NCBI GenBank assembly: GCA_021292165.1
Contig: CM037876.1
Location: forward strand, 312,740,492 to 312,804,491
Reading direction: 5' to 3'
DNA: 64,000 nt
Source of the DNA: Shinisaurus crocodilurus
Lineage: Eukaryota; Chordata; Lepidosauria; Squamata; Shinisauridae
Of this stretch, positions 31,492-43,098 are shown in pieces (positions within the stretch are counted from its first letter, which is position 1; the number at the start of each line of letters is the position of its first letter). The notes beneath the pieces were generated by a model. It searched no databases. It saw only the letters and a list, made by a program, of their open reading frames with translations, and was not told the origin of the DNA. The position numbers were made by a program, and so were the translations under genes.

Positions 31492-32286
31492 CAGGGATGG
31501 GGACTCGGACTCGAGGACTCGACTTGTGAGTCGGACTGAGTCCCCCCTCTGACTCGAGTCCCACTCGAGTCCCAATATTTTTAATGGGACTCGGGACTCA
31601 AGACCAAGGACTCTTCAAGTCAACATCCCTGGGCTGTGCCAGAAGGAGTGGAGAGGAGCGTGATCGCCGGCCAAGAGTGAGGGTGGAATTGTGATGAGAC
31701 CTCACCGTTCCAGAATGGGGGTCAAACATTTAGAAAAAATCGTGTTCCTCAAATGCAACATGGATAAGTTTTAGGAAGTACAGCAAGTTTATTTTTTAAA
31801 ATCATTTTCCTAAAATGCAATGCAACCTTTCAGATATTTTGGGTTTGGCTGCCTCTGCCTGCCTGTTTGGGGTTCCCAGCCTCCTCTGCCTGCCTGGTCT
31901 CTTCTTGACCAGTTCAACAGTTGAATTGTCCAAGACAAAGGGCACTGCCTACCTGCCTGTTTGGGGTTCCCTGCCTCCTCTGCCTGCCTGGTTATTTTGG
32001 GTTTGTCTGCCTGGTCTGTTCTTGCCAAAATCAGTTGCAGAGTTTTGAAATAAAAAGGCACACTTGTGCCTAGAATTTATTTAAGCCACGCATCTGAAAT
32101 AGCCTTTTTTTGTTGGGGAAACCCCCCATTTATTTTAATAGGGACTTGTGGAGTCAGCTTTGGGAGTGACCCGTGACTCGTGAGTTACCATTTTGGACCA
32201 AGGACTCGGACTCGGACTCGAGACTCGGGTCCAAAGACTCGTGACTCGACTTGTGACTCGAGACCAAGGACTCTTCAACATCCTTG
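31492..32286. mobile_element. GAGTC-rich hAT-like element, copy 1 (795 bp)
   Basis: Starts cagggatggggactcgg and ends caacatccttg, with exact 8-bp TSD caagtcac (31484-31491, 32287-32294). Both subterminal regions are dense in gactcgagtc-type repeats. The middle has repeated 'gcctgcctgtttggggttcc' units and an aataaa near 32050. An internal caacatccctg at 31620 duplicates the terminal motif. No transposase frame was found. Confidence 0.9.
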
Positions 32287-32294
32287 CAAGTCAC

Positions 32295-33116
32295 CCTGAA
32301 AAAAAGCCACCTTGAACATCCCAACATCAAGCCATGGCTTCTCAGGGTGACTTGTGCGTGGTTAACAAACCATGCTGAAGAAACAACGCCAGGTTTGGAC
32401 ATCACGACAAACCATGCGGAAACAGGCAAGGGTGATGATAACCCACCGTGGTGTATCATGTCGTGCAAACCAGGTCACAGACCAGCTTGCCGGGCTTCCA
32501 ACCGCAGCACCACTCGGAGCTCTCCGTGGTTATGTCCTCTTCCTGTTGCCTTTCTGGAAATCTGACTTGCCCCAATCCATAGTGGCACCCTGTAACCCAG
32601 GCCTCAGCAGTGCTCAAGGATGCTCAGCCGTCACCGCAACAGAGGCAGAAGAAAACAAAGATCTGGGAATCCTGAAACCAGTGTGGTGATGTAACAGTAG
32701 GCTGGGAAGAGAGAAGGGGAAGAAAGCATTACAGGGTTGTGGAAAACATGATCCGCTGTGTTGTGTTTGGAGAGGTTCTTAGGAAAGTTTATTAGTGAAT
32801 TCACGGATGGCCTCTGATCACAGTCAGGAATGCCAACAAGAATGAAAAGGAGACACCTCCATTTATTCTGAATAGTATCAACGTAGAGATCAGGTAACAA
32901 TGGGTCAGTATAACTAAACTGAGAGACAATTTCAAAAGGAAACACCTAGGTCTGACAAAAGGTCAGGCATTGCCCGTCTTCCAGCCATCATGGCTTTACA
33001 TAAGGTAATCAGTACTGTCTTTTGCAAGGGGGAATATGGCTCACCCAATAGATGAGTGATTGGCCCTCAGGGTTGTTCCTGGAAAGTGAAGGAAAGGTCT
33101 GTCTTGCCCTTCCGGC
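32295..33116. other. Mostly unexplained; foldback-like pieces at 32300-32420
   Basis: 'ggttaacaaaccatgc' and 'caagccatggcttctc' resemble units of the foldback elements at 13374 and 15882. No gene recognised. Confidence 0.4.
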
Positions 33117-33835
33117 AAGCTACCTTCGAGAATTAACCTTTTCCCCTGTTAGGCATGCTTTTACCCAGCTCAGATTTGAAACGATGCCCAATGAGTATTT
33201 GGCTGGAAGATTTTCCAACAGACCTGCACAAGAGCGTTTTTTGTATATGCGAGGCAGGGCGCATTGAAGATCTTGTACATTATATTCTATATTGCCCACT
33301 ATATAATTCACCCAGGGCCAGATTCATTCTCCCTTTTCAGACCACTTTAGAAGGTCAATCAGATGATTTTAAAATTAGATAGTTGTTGGCTGATGTGGAT
33401 AAATTCATTAGCTATAGCAGTGTTCTCCAACCTTGGGTCCCCAGATGTTTTTGGCCTACAACTCCCAGCATGCCCCAGCCAGCTATGCTGGCTGGGGCAT
33501 GCTGGGAGTTGTAGGCCAAAAAACATAGCTAGAGTAGCTGGCTGGGGCATGCTGGGAGTTGTAGGCCAAAAACATCTGGGGACCCAAGGTTGGAGAACAC
33601 TGAGCTATAGGATAGCTTTATTTTGCGCTAGCTGCAAGGAAAATAAGAGCAGCTTTTGTAAACTACACTATTGCCAAACCCTAAGGGGGCCACTCAGAAA
33701 GAATGTTTCTAAGCCTTGATTATTTTATAGCATTTTGTTTTATTATATTGTTTTTTTTCTGTTCTTCATGTTATGCTTTATGTATATATGTATTGTGATG
33801 GCCATTGGCTATAGACAATAAAATTCTGAAACACT
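33117..33835 (+). mobile_element. LINE 3' remnant (clade unsure), split by a MITE
   Basis: The translation contains a Cys-rich stretch ICEAGRIEDLVHYILYCPLY, like the 'C.CG...ET..H.L..CP.Y' region at the C-terminus of several LINE reverse transcriptases. After the MITE (33418-33602) an AT-rich 3' UTR ends 'ctatagacaataaaattctg'. I cannot assign the family. Confidence 0.5.
33418..33602. mobile_element. Palindromic hAT-like MITE, copy 9, with duplicated arm piece
   Basis: Exact TSD agctatag (33410-33417, 33603-33610). The inner half of the right arm is present twice (gctggctggggcatgctggg at about 33488 and 33538), giving 185 bp. Confidence 0.92.
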
Positions 33836-33999
33836 GAGACTTGCCCACCCCTTCCAGGCCTTTCTGTTAAACTGAAGCCTGAACAAAATTTACTTCTACA
33901 ACACTGATGAAGTCCCATAAACTGATGCACATCAGTATTCTGTCTCTCCCTTCTTCTGTATGTTGGTGGTGGAGTCTGAGGACAAAATAAACTACCCAT

Positions 34000-34065
34000 A
34001 TTTATTTATTTATTATTTATTTATTATTTACATTTATTAATCGCCCATCTGGCCAGCAACCGGTG
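34000..34065 (-). mobile_element. L2-type LINE tail fragment
   Basis: Poly(TTTA) followed by 'ttaatcgcccatctggcc', as at 35778 and 50165. Confidence 0.7.
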
Positions 34066-34080
34066 TGTGTCTTTAGGTGT

Positions 34081-34245
34081 CTCATAGATCTCATAGATCA
34101 TAGAGTTGGAAGGAGCCTACTACAAGGCTATCGAGTCCAACCCCCTGCTCAATGCAGGAAACTAGAGGAGGGGTCTCCCATCCAAGTAATAACCAGGCCT
34201 GACCCTGCTTAGCTTTCCACACTAAGACAGGTTGAGCCAGCATAA
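34081..34245 (-). mobile_element. 5S-headed SINE with CR1-like tail, antisense copy
   Basis: Left: CR1-type tail (atagatcatagagttggaag). Right: 'ggtctcccatccaagtaata' and 'ctgcttagctttcc', the inverse of the 5S-like head at 28320-28375. Confidence 0.85.
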
Positions 34246-34298
34246 GCCACAGGTGATCAATTAAAACAATCTGACCATCCTGGATGGAGGGCCTCTAT

Positions 34299-35375
34299 AT
34301 CATAGAATCATAGAATCATAGAAAAGTAGAGTTGGAAGGGGCCTACAAGGCCATCGAGTCCAACCCCCTGCTCAATGCAGGAATCCAGGTCAAAGCATCT
34401 CTGACAGATGTCTGTCCAGCCGCACCTTGAATGCCTCCAGACTGGGAGAGCCCACCACCTCCCTAGGTAGTTGATTCCATTGTCTTATTGCTCTGACAGT
34501 CAGGAAATTTTTCCTGATGTTTAGGTGGAATCTAGGTTCCTGTAACTTGAGCCCATTATTCCGTGTCCTGCAAACTGGGATGAGCGAGAAGAGATCTTTG
34601 CCCTCCTCTGTGTGACATCCCTTCAAATACTGGAAGAGTGCGATCATATCTCCCCTCAGTCTCCTCTTCTGAAGGCTAAACATGCCCAGTTCTTTCAGTC
34701 TCTCCTCATAGGGCCTTGTTTCCAGTCCCTTTATCATCCTTGTTGCCCTCCTCTGAACCCTCTCCAGTTTGTCTATGTCCTTGTTAAAGTGAGGTGCCCA
34801 GAACTGGACGCAGTACTCAAGATGAGGCCTAACCAGTGCCGAGTAAAGGGGAATTATCACTTCCCGCGATTTGGAAGCTATACTTCTATTAATACAGCCC
34901 AAAATTGCATTTGCCTTCTTTGCAGCCACATCGCATTGCTGGCTCATATTCAGTTTGTGATCTACCACAATTCCAAGATCCTTCTCACTTGTAGTATTGT
35001 TGAGCCAAGTGTCCCCCATTCTGTAACTCTGCATTTGGTTTCCTCTCCCTAGGTGCAGCACTTGGCATTTATCCCTGTTAAATTTCATTCTGTTATTTTC
35101 GGCCCAGCGCTCCAGCCTATCGAGGTCACTTTGAATTTTGTTTCTGTCTTCCAGAGTATTAGCCGTTCCACCCAACTTTGTGTCATCTGCAAATTTGATA
35201 AGCATTCCCTGTACCTCCTCATCCAAGTCATTAATAAAAATGTTGAAGAGCACCGGGCCCAGGACCGAGCCCTGTGGTACCCCGCTCGTTACCTCTCCCC
35301 AGTTTGAGAAGGAACCATTGATAAGCACTCTTTGAGTCCGATTCTTTAGCCAATTGTGGATCCACCTGATAGTTG
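34299..35375 (-). mobile_element. CR1 LINE, 5'-truncated, antisense
   Basis: The tail atagaatcatagaatcatag at the left marks the 3' end. Minus-strand coding from about 35375 to 34390 covers the RT palm (GVPQGSVLGPVLF; FADDTKLGG) to the C-terminus RLDRHLSEML without a stop. It joins unrelated DNA at the position equivalent to about 9743 of the longest copy. Confidence 0.95.
34390..35375 (-). pseudogene. CR1 reverse transcriptase fragment
   Basis: About 330 codons homologous to the C-terminal half of the frame at 9036-10730, including the catalytic FADD. The first ~20 codons of the open frame (to 35442) are flanking DNA. It lacks the fingers and endonuclease, so it cannot work alone. It shares HFNKDIDKL with the 8165 copy, whereas the copies at 43631 and 53415 read HFKKDIDKL. 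Confidence 0.9.
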
Positions 35376-35777
35376 TTCCATGTGAACACATGTGGGTTGT
35401 CTCTGACCCAAAATCATGCATGCGTTCCGGTGTGTATGGCATTTACATCACAAAAGGGTTGTTGTTTAAGTTGGGGTGCTGAGCCTTCCTGCAGCCCCTC
35501 TGCCCACAGCACACACACACCCCCAGCCACTTTCCCCTTTGAAGACCCCCAAATGCTGAGTCGGGTTCACATCTGAGGTTAGCTGGGGAAGGGGGTGAAA
35601 ATGACTTGGGCGGTTGGGGGCAGCAACAGACCAAGGGAGAGGACAGCACCCCCAGTTGTGAAGCTCTTGCATTTTTTAAATGGTACCCCACTCTTTGCTT
35701 TACATGTGATTTTGGGCAGACACAGACCCATCTTTAAAAACCCAGGCCTGGCCTACATGCGCAGCAGAATCCTGGGG
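35376..35777. other. No recognised feature
   Basis: Nothing identified. Confidence 0.35.
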
Positions 35778-36133
35778 TATTTATTTATTTATTTATTTAT
35801 TATATTTGTTAATCGCCCATCTGGCCGGTCACCCGGCCACCCTGGGCGATGTACAGTTAAAACAATACAATAGAACATGATAATTAAAACAGTATAAAAA
35901 AATCTTTTAAAATCCTAACCCACCCCATATTCCCGCCTGAAATACCATGTTTTTAATGCGCGGCAGAAGCTCATCATGGAGGGGGCATGGCGAAGGGTCA
36001 CTAGGGAGGGAGTTCCATAACTTGGGGGCCGCCACAGAGAAGGCCCTCTTCCTAGTCCCCACCAGCCTGGCTGCTCTGGCTGATGGGATACGGAGAAGGC
36101 CGTCCGTGGCAGATCTTGTTGAGCGGCCTACTT
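35778..36133 (-). mobile_element. L2-type LINE 3' end, antisense
   Basis: TTTA-rich tail, 'aatcgcccatctggccggtc', then antisense coding remnant equal to 50330-50520 ('agagaaggccctcttcct', 'gcagatcttgttgagcggcc'). Confidence 0.85.
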
Positions 36134-36147
36134 GATGTAGGAGAGGT

Positions 36148-36811
36148 CTACAAGTGCAGCCACAGTTGGACTACTCTGTACAGTTCTGGTCACCGCGCCT
36201 AAAAAAGGACATTGTAGAGTTGGAAAAAGTGCAGAAAAGGGCAACTAAAATCATCAAGGGGCTGGAGCAACTCCCCAATGAGGAAAGGTTACAGCAGCTG
36301 GGACTGTTTAGCTTAGAAAAAAGGCAAGCGAGGGGAGACATGAGAGAGGTGTACAATATTATGCCTGGTCTGGAGAAAGTGGACAGGGAGACCTTTTTCT
36401 CCCTCTCTCATAACACTAGATCCCAAAGGGGTCATCCCATGAAGCTGACTGGTGGGAGAGTCAGGACAGATAAAAGGAAGTCCTTCTTCACACAGTGCAT
36501 AGTTAAACTATGGAATTCACTTCCACATCACTATGTCCACCAATCTGGACAGCTTTAAAATGGGATTGGACAAATTCATGGAGGAGAAGGCTATCAACGG
36601 CTACTACTCCTGATTGGCTATATGCTACCTCCAGCATCAGAGGCAGTATGCCCATGTACACCAGTTGCTGGGGAACATGGGCAGGAAGGTGCTGTTGCAC
36701 TCATGTCCTGCTTGTGGGATCCGATGGACAGCTGTCTGGCCACTTTGTGAACAGAATGCTGGACTAGACGGACCCTTGGTCTGATCCAGCAGGGCTCTTC
36801 TTATGTTCTTA
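36148..36811 (+). mobile_element. CR1-like LINE 3' end, second subfamily
   Basis: Coding remnant LDYSVQFWSPRLKKDI, KRATKIIKGLEQL and LGLFSLEKRQARGDM parallels the CR1 C-terminus but with a distinct sequence. The 3' UTR ends 'gggctcttcttatgttctta' rather than in ATTCTATG repeats. This tail also occurs at 3112, 17205, 17700 and 58556. Confidence 0.85.
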
Positions 36812-38359
36812 CCATTCGGACTAGGAGGTGTGAGTGCCATTTTGGAACGTTCCACCATATAAAAAAAAAAATTCCTGCAACTGAAAACCTCACACCGCAA
36901 AATGTTTCAACTTTGTTTGTGCCCTGCTCTGCTAGTTTTCTACTTTCAGGGTCACAGTTTGTTTTTGTTTGTTTTTTTATGCAGGGGACCACTGGAAAAC
37001 ATGTGAGCACCTGGAGTCTGACATGGTGCAGTCCATTGTACTGACTCTACATCCTTATTGCGCAGCTTGTATAGACCAGTCTGCCGTGGCCACAGGTAGT
37101 TTGGCTTTATGGAGCTAGAAGGTCCCAGGCCATAGACTGGGAGCATGAGAAGCCCCCCCCCCCGTGCACACGTTCGTAAAGCAGCATCCGGCATTGACCA
37201 TGCATGCAAGGACAGGAAGCCCGAGTTACTCAGGCCAATATCGTCGCTCATGGATTCGTCTTCCTGACCTAGAAACCCCACTCCATCCCATGAAATGCTC
37301 CGAATCCTTGTTGAAAAAGCAAAGCCCCTTAAAAACTAGGTCGGGTATTTTAATATTTTTCATTCATCCCGATTACATTGCTAAATGGATGTTAGAAGTC
37401 AAAGCATTGATAATTCATCATGAGGTACTTTAAGGCCAAACACAGTTGATTTACGCTTCAGACTTTAAAAAAAATATATATTATTCTAATCTTAGGTGAC
37501 TTCCAGTGGATTCTTTTTTGTAAAAAGAAAAGAAAAGAAAGAAAGAAAAAGAGAAAGAGAGAAAGAAGCTTGTCTACCATGTGGAGAGGAGTAGAGCTTT
37601 GTAGGAATCCCAGAGTTCACCATCTAGTTTGTTGATATGCAGGAATCAGAAGTTGCATTGACAGGAAAGAGGGAGAACTACTCGTGGCATGAACAGGAGC
37701 CCGTGACTCACCTTCCTTCTGCACTGATCCAGTGGTTTCTCTTCCAATCAATCAATCTTTTTATTAACAGTCAACAGACCATTTCTAACACAATTAAAAA
37801 CCCAGTGATTTCTCACAGTTCCTAGAAAGAGGTTGGGGGAATCTTTTTTTTGTTTTTCCCCTGTTGAGGGCAGCATTCCTTTGGACATACGGTAATCTGC
37901 TGGGGGCTGTTTGCTGGCGGCATTGGGCAGAGCCAGAACCAAAAGTAGGCAGGCCCAATCCTTTCCTCTCTCTCTCTCTCTCTCTCCCTCTTTCTTTCCG
38001 ACACCCCCTTCTGTCTCTCCCCTTATTTCCTGCCCAGTGGGCCGGGGGTGGTGGTGGAGGGACAGATTGCTCTTGCCAGAGGTTTCTCTTGCAGAGGGCT
38101 TTGAAACGAGGCTGTCGGCTGCATGCAGGTTGCCCACCCTTGCCCTAGAGAAGAACTAATTTTGTGAGTGGCCCACACTGGTCAACAAGGGTACGGGGAA
38201 TAGCTGAGTGCCCAGATACAGAATGCTTGTCAGCAAGTGTATATGGTGGGTCAGCCTAGCACCCAGATAGAGAATGCCAGTTTGTAAAGCTGCCCCAGCT
38301 GCCCCAGAAGCAAACAGCGTGCACTCGGAGACGCTTTCCTCCACCCATTCTAGCGAGTT
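36812..38359. other. No recognised gene; low-complexity tracts
   Basis: Purine-rich (AAAG)n at 37527-37566 and (CT)n at 37969-37992. 38128-38150 (ggttgcccacccttgccct) looks like one end of another hAT-type element. No coding region recognised. Confidence 0.4.
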
Positions 38360-38375
38360 GTAAAAAATGACTTCT

Positions 38376-39062
38376 TTTTTTTTTTTTTTAATATATATTT
38401 TTTATTTAATTTTTTTCCGAACAATATATAAAATACAAATACATAACATACATAAAAAGAAAAGGAAAAATAATAATTAATAACATATAAACTACAAAAT
38501 ACATAAACATCCAAATTATACTACAAATAACCAAAAACTTAAACAAACAACTACCTATACAAATACAAAAAAAAAGAAAAAACACATATTCTAAACCCCC
38601 ACCCACACATATAATGTTTCCCCCCTATAGCCGGGACCCATTTATCCCGCTCATGGCCTGCCACACCGTCAAGGGGGGGGGGGCGAAGGATCCACCACCT
38701 GCTCATGGCAGCAGCTGTTCTTCTCCTCCCGATTAAACATTGATCATATATTTAAACCTATTAATCCTGCACCTATTATATCCTGGTTACCTAATATTAT
38801 ATCCCAATAAGGAAAGAGAGAAAAATAGAGTTGAGAAAATTTTATAAGTATTAATATCAAAAATATTAATATTATATCCCAATAAGGAAAGAGAGAAAAA
38901 TAGAGTTGAGAAAAATTTGTAATTATTAATAACAAAAATATTAATATTAACAAATAAAACTTAAATCATAATTCCTCTTTTTTTTTTTTTAATATTACAC
39001 TTCTACCACACCAATCGTCTTTCTTTCTATCTTTGCTTCCATCCGAACACATAATCCTTAGC
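38376..39062 (-). mobile_element. L1-like retroposon tail with 16-bp TSD
   Basis: A T-tract at the left end (poly(A) on minus), an AT-rich body and exact flanking repeats gtaaaaaatgacttct (38360-38375, 39063-39078) show target-primed insertion. A tandem pair of ~75-bp units with aataaggaaagagagaaaaa occupies 38794-38945. No coding region is left, so assignment to L1 is inferred from TSD length and tail. Confidence 0.75.
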
Positions 39063-39259
39063 GTAAAAAATGACTTCTGTCTCCTTGACTGGCTACATTC
39101 CAATTCCCAAACTATTTTTCTCTACCCCCCCCCCCACACACACACACACGGAACACCAGCCCCAACTTCCACCCTAACTATCTCATATGCACCAGCCAAC
39201 AAAAGCTATTGAGCATGCATAATCTAGATATTATTGAGGAAGCATCTTTCGCTATAAGC

Positions 39260-39523
39260 CAGTGGTTTTCAAACTCTTTCTCCCCTGCAAACCACTTGAA
39301 AATTGCTGGGGGACCATTTGTTCAACATTTTGTTCTACAAATCAAAGCACATACATAGCCCATGTGTTAATAGCCACCTGCTCTAATGTGCGGGGTGTGC
39401 CTCTCTTTTTGTGAGCATGCTTGTCAGCTTTAGTGGGGCCAAGTGCAGATATTCTTGACTGTTCTGCAACTTATCCAGGGAACACCTGAATGGAGCTCGG
39501 GGACCACAGTTTGTTTGCCTCTG
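39260..39523. mobile_element. hAT-like element, 264 bp
   Basis: Starts CAGTGGTTTTCAAAC and ends in a decayed ttgcctctg. Exact 8-bp TSD ctataagc (39252-39259, 39524-39531). Confidence 0.8.
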
Positions 39524-39640
39524 CTATAAGCTAGAGAAAGAGCTAGAAAAGGTCCTCTCACACACCCCTTGAGGGCCATTGCAATACTAAACGGACACAC
39601 AGGCCAATATTTGGACATCACACTAAGCCATTGTTTAGCG

Positions 39641-39775
39641 CAGTGTTCTCCAACCTTGGGTCCCCAGATGTTTTTGGCCTACAACTCCCAGCATGCCCCA
39701 GCCAGCATAGCTGGCTGGGGCATGCTGGGAGTTGAAGGCCAAAAACATCTGGGGACCCAAGGTTGGAGAACACTG
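39641..39775. mobile_element. Palindromic hAT-like MITE, copy 10 (135 bp)
   Basis: TSD gtttagcg / gtttagtg, 7 of 8. Its flanks themselves form an outer inverted repeat (catcacacta ... tagtgtgatg), so it appears to have landed in another small palindrome. One arm-specific change (gttgAaggcc). Confidence 0.93.
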
Positions 39776-39984
39776 GTTTAGTGTGATGTGAATGAGCCCA
39801 GCGGGGAGCAGGAGTCTGGAATGTTTTCCTTCCATTTTTGCTTAACTGTAGCTTGTCATTTTGGATGGGGGGGGGGTCCACACACACCCCTGAAGACTCA
39901 GGCTCACAGATTCAGTGTACTCCTGGATTCAGCCCTGGACGCCCAGATTTCAGCGGTGGCAGGAGTGCATTTACACAGCTGAGG

Positions 39985-40378
39985 CTAGCGTGCCAACTGC
40001 GCCTGTTCCTACTAGAGATGTCTGATCTGGCCATGGTCACTCATGCCTTAGTTACATCCCCTTTGGACTACTGTAACATGCTCTGCATGGGGCTGCCTTT
40101 GAAAACTGTTTGGAAACTTCAGCTGGTCCAGAATGCAGCAGCCAGACTGTTGACCAGAGCTGGTTACAGGGGGCATGTGTGTGACTCGCCTTATACAACA
40201 GCATCCCTGGCTACCAGTCTCTTTCCAGGCAAAATTCAAAGGGCTGGTCATGACCTATAGAGCCCTATACAGGCTTGGGGCCAGGCTACCTAGAAGACCT
40301 CCCTCTCCCAGCCCGCCTGGGTCTTAAGATCTTTGGGAGAGGCCCTTCTTTCAAGACCACTGCTGTTAGAGGCATGTT
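39985..40378 (+). mobile_element. L2-type LINE, coding remnant, left part
   Basis: The translation has SPLDYCNMLCMGLPLKTV and KLQLVQNAAARLL, typical of the C-terminal region of L2 reverse transcriptase. It is interrupted by a Sauria SINE at 40379-40628 and resumes at 40629. Confidence 0.85.
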
Positions 40379-40628
40379 TATTTTTATTTATTTATTTATT
40401 TATTATATTTATACCCCGCCTTTTTTCCTGCAAGGAACCCAAGGTGGCTTACATAATCCTCCTCCTCCTCTCCATTTGATCCTCACAACAACCCTGTGAG
40501 GTAGGTTAGGCTGAGAGGCAGTGACTGGCCCAAAGTCACCCAGTGAATTTCATGGCCGAGTGGGGACTAGAACCCGGACCTCCCGAGTCTCAGTCCAACA
40601 CTCTCACCACTACGTCACACTGGCTCTC
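40379..40628 (-). mobile_element. Sauria SINE, copy 5, antisense
   Basis: TTTA-rich tail at the left, 'ataccccgccttttttcctg', 'cctcacaacaaccctgtgag', and the head inverse 'cactacgtcacactggctct' at the right. Inserted in the L2 copy. Confidence 0.9.
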
Positions 40629-40900
40629 AGTGGTGGTGGTGATGCGAGAGAGGGCCTTCTCAGTGGCCGCTCCCAGGCTCTGGAACTCCCTGCCAAGAGA
40701 AGCTAGGTTGGCCCCCTCTCTGTTGTCCTTCTGTGAACAGGCTAAGATATTTTTTTATTTAGGCAGTCCTTTAGCATATAAGGTGGTCTTTTGCTGAAGG
40801 GGCTCTTAATGGGTTGGATGCTGTTTATTTCCTTTATTGTTGTGTTTTAAATTTATTTGTTTTAATGTTATGTTTGAATTAAGATTATGTTATGCTAGGC
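40629..40900 (+). mobile_element. L2-type LINE, right part and tail
   Basis: VMRERAFSVAAPRLWNSLP and the following frame continue the L2 C-terminus. An AT-rich 3' UTR follows (tttattgttgtgttttaaat). Confidence 0.8.
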
Positions 40901-41245
40901 AGGTTACTGGAGAGCATCTTGGCATTTTCCACGCCCTGCAGTTTCCTTCATCCAGCAGTGACACGTGCACAAAAGCATCAGGTCCTGCACAATTAAATCA
41001 ACCTCTGGATTCTGCTTCAAGTACCACTTTAGCATAGAGACCACTTATCAACCCCCCCCTTTCCTCCCCTATTCATTCTGCTAACAATAATGAGGAGACC
41101 CCTTGCTCTTCCCCGGGGAGGTAATGGGCAACTCAATTGCACCAAGGACGTTGCTGAAGAACCAGCAATGGCTTCCTGGTCCATTCTGAAGCACCCTGCA
41201 GTTCAGCTGAGCCTGGCCTGGTTATACGATTCAATGAAACAGGAG

Positions 41246-41287
<42 letters not shown>

Positions 41288-42163
41288 TGGGTTTTGCCAA
41301 ATGAATTCAGCATCTTTCCTTGGGCCAGCTGAGAATGGGGAGCAGCTAATTTTAATATGACTGGCTCTGTTAGGATGCCTGACAACAGAGACACACCTTT
41401 CCCCCTTTATTCTAAACTGGGAGTCCACCCCACACTTACAGCTGCAAAGTTTTCCTTTTAGAGCAGGGGAGGGCAACCTCCAGCCCGTGAGCCCGATGTG
41501 GGCCACAGAGCGTTCCTGGATTCCAATAGGGGGCCAGATCACAGACTGTGGGCTTGGGCCCCCCATTGGGGAAGCCACCGCATGGGCAAAGCATCTGACA
41601 CTGAGCCAGTGGCCGGAGAGGAGTGTTTCCCGAGCTACTGGCTCAGTCCCAGATGCTTTACCCTGGCAGTGGCTTCCTCCAGCTGCTGACTCGGCCACGG
41701 CGGCTTCGCCAGCCCCACATCCTCTCCCCAGTGGAAGAAGGCCCACGCCCACTGAAGCTGGTTGCCGGTGAACGTCCTGTGCAAAGAGTCAGCATTATCT
41801 ATCCTCAGAGGAGCATGGTATTAGGTCCACCTGAGAAGAATTGGCAAAGCATCCCTCCCACCCCAACCCCATTTTGATCACCGATATACCCAGTACAGGG
41901 TGGTATAGAAATGAAAGAAATAAATGAGTGCCTTGTAGAGTAGAAAAAACAAAAATACAAGTAGGTACTGTGTTTCCATTTGGAGTTGGACCTGGGTTGG
42001 AAAAAGCTAAAGAGACGAAAATGACGCTAAGGACCAGTTACATGTTATGCCTAATAGACAGAGGTTGACTGGAACAGGCTTCTTGTGGCAGCAGCTTCTT
42101 CACCAGCAGTCATGCTGCACAGGGCACTTTATGGCACGGATCATCCCCATAACGTAGAGTGGG
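40901..42163. other. Unexplained; (GT)n at 41248-41284
   Basis: 41464-41500 (caggggagggcaacctccag) looks like the left end of a hAT-type element whose right end I cannot place. 41878-41925 is a short L2-like tail (gggtggtatagaaatg). No gene recognised. Confidence 0.45.
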
Positions 42164-42192
42164 CCTCCCCCAACCGGGTGCCCTCCAGATGT

Positions 42193-43098
42193 TGTCAGAC
42201 TTGGCTTTCTGACACTCTCTGGCAAATCAGCACAGATCACAGATAACAACAAAGCTCTTTATTGCAGTAGATCAGGTTTCAGAGATCAGCTTTCCAGAGC
42301 TCATGGTAGAGTGTTTATAATCCACAACAAATCAAATAGCCTAGGCAGAGGCTATCAGCACATCGCTTTGTTCAAGAGACAGTCCCAAGGCTAGAATTCC
42401 TACAGAGTCAGAGTCCCACAATAACTTGCAAGTCAGAATCTTAACAATACAAGATTCAAGACAGACAAGAGTTCAAGATTCACGATAAGTGAACAATTAA
42501 GGAGACGTTGTTCTTAACAAAGGCTCTTCAGCCTGAGCACCAGCTTAAATACAAGGGAGGGGCTGCTAAAGCTAACCTTCCGACAACCTCTACTAACAGG
42601 GGAAACTGACCAGTAAACAACCACAACATCTGAGGAGGCATCTCTGTTCTGCGTCATAACCTGGGTGGCACCCCTGAGGCCTCCTCCCCTGCAGAGTCTC
42701 CCTCCTGTACAGTACTTACATTCCCAGGCTGTAAATCAGAGGCCTCCTTCAAGGTTGCATCTTGCAGCTGTGGCTGATAGGGAGTATCCTCTTCCTTCAG
42801 CCAGAAATCAGATGGGAAGCTGAGCAGAGCTAAGCTCCCAGGCCCCAAGCTTCCCACAACTGGACTGGGTTCCCAAATCATCCTGCTATAATTTTGAATC
42901 AGGTTCTGGCTCTAAAGCAGGGCTCTTCTCCAACCTTGGGTCCCCAGATGTTGCCGGCCTACAGCTCCCAGCATACCCAGCCAGCATGTCTAATGGCAAG
43001 GGATTCTGGGAGCCGTAGTCCAGCAACATCTGGGGACCCAAGGTTGGAGAAGAGCCCTGCTCTAAAGCCATAGGGCCCACACTGGCCATGACATGACA
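42193..43098 (-). mobile_element. Solo LTR (906 bp including a nested MITE)
   Basis: Begins TGTCAGAC and ends CATGACA (TGTCA/TGACA ends). The TSD gatgt is exact (42188-42192, 43099-43103). On the minus strand a TATA-like tatttaag lies near 42545 and a poly(A)-like aataaa near 42255. The minus frame 42654-42881 is acidic and unassigned. Confidence 0.8.
42918..43059. mobile_element. Variant palindromic MITE, CAGGGCTCTTCTCC ends
   Basis: 142 bp, exact 8-bp TSD ctctaaag (42910-42917, 43060-43067). It shares ccaaccttgggtccccagat with the 135-bp family, but has longer termini and a diverged core. Nested in the LTR. Confidence 0.9.

Noticed and set aside
31129..31575. 148-codon minus frame with a long leucine run
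   Set aside because: The leucines are the translated AAG microsatellite.
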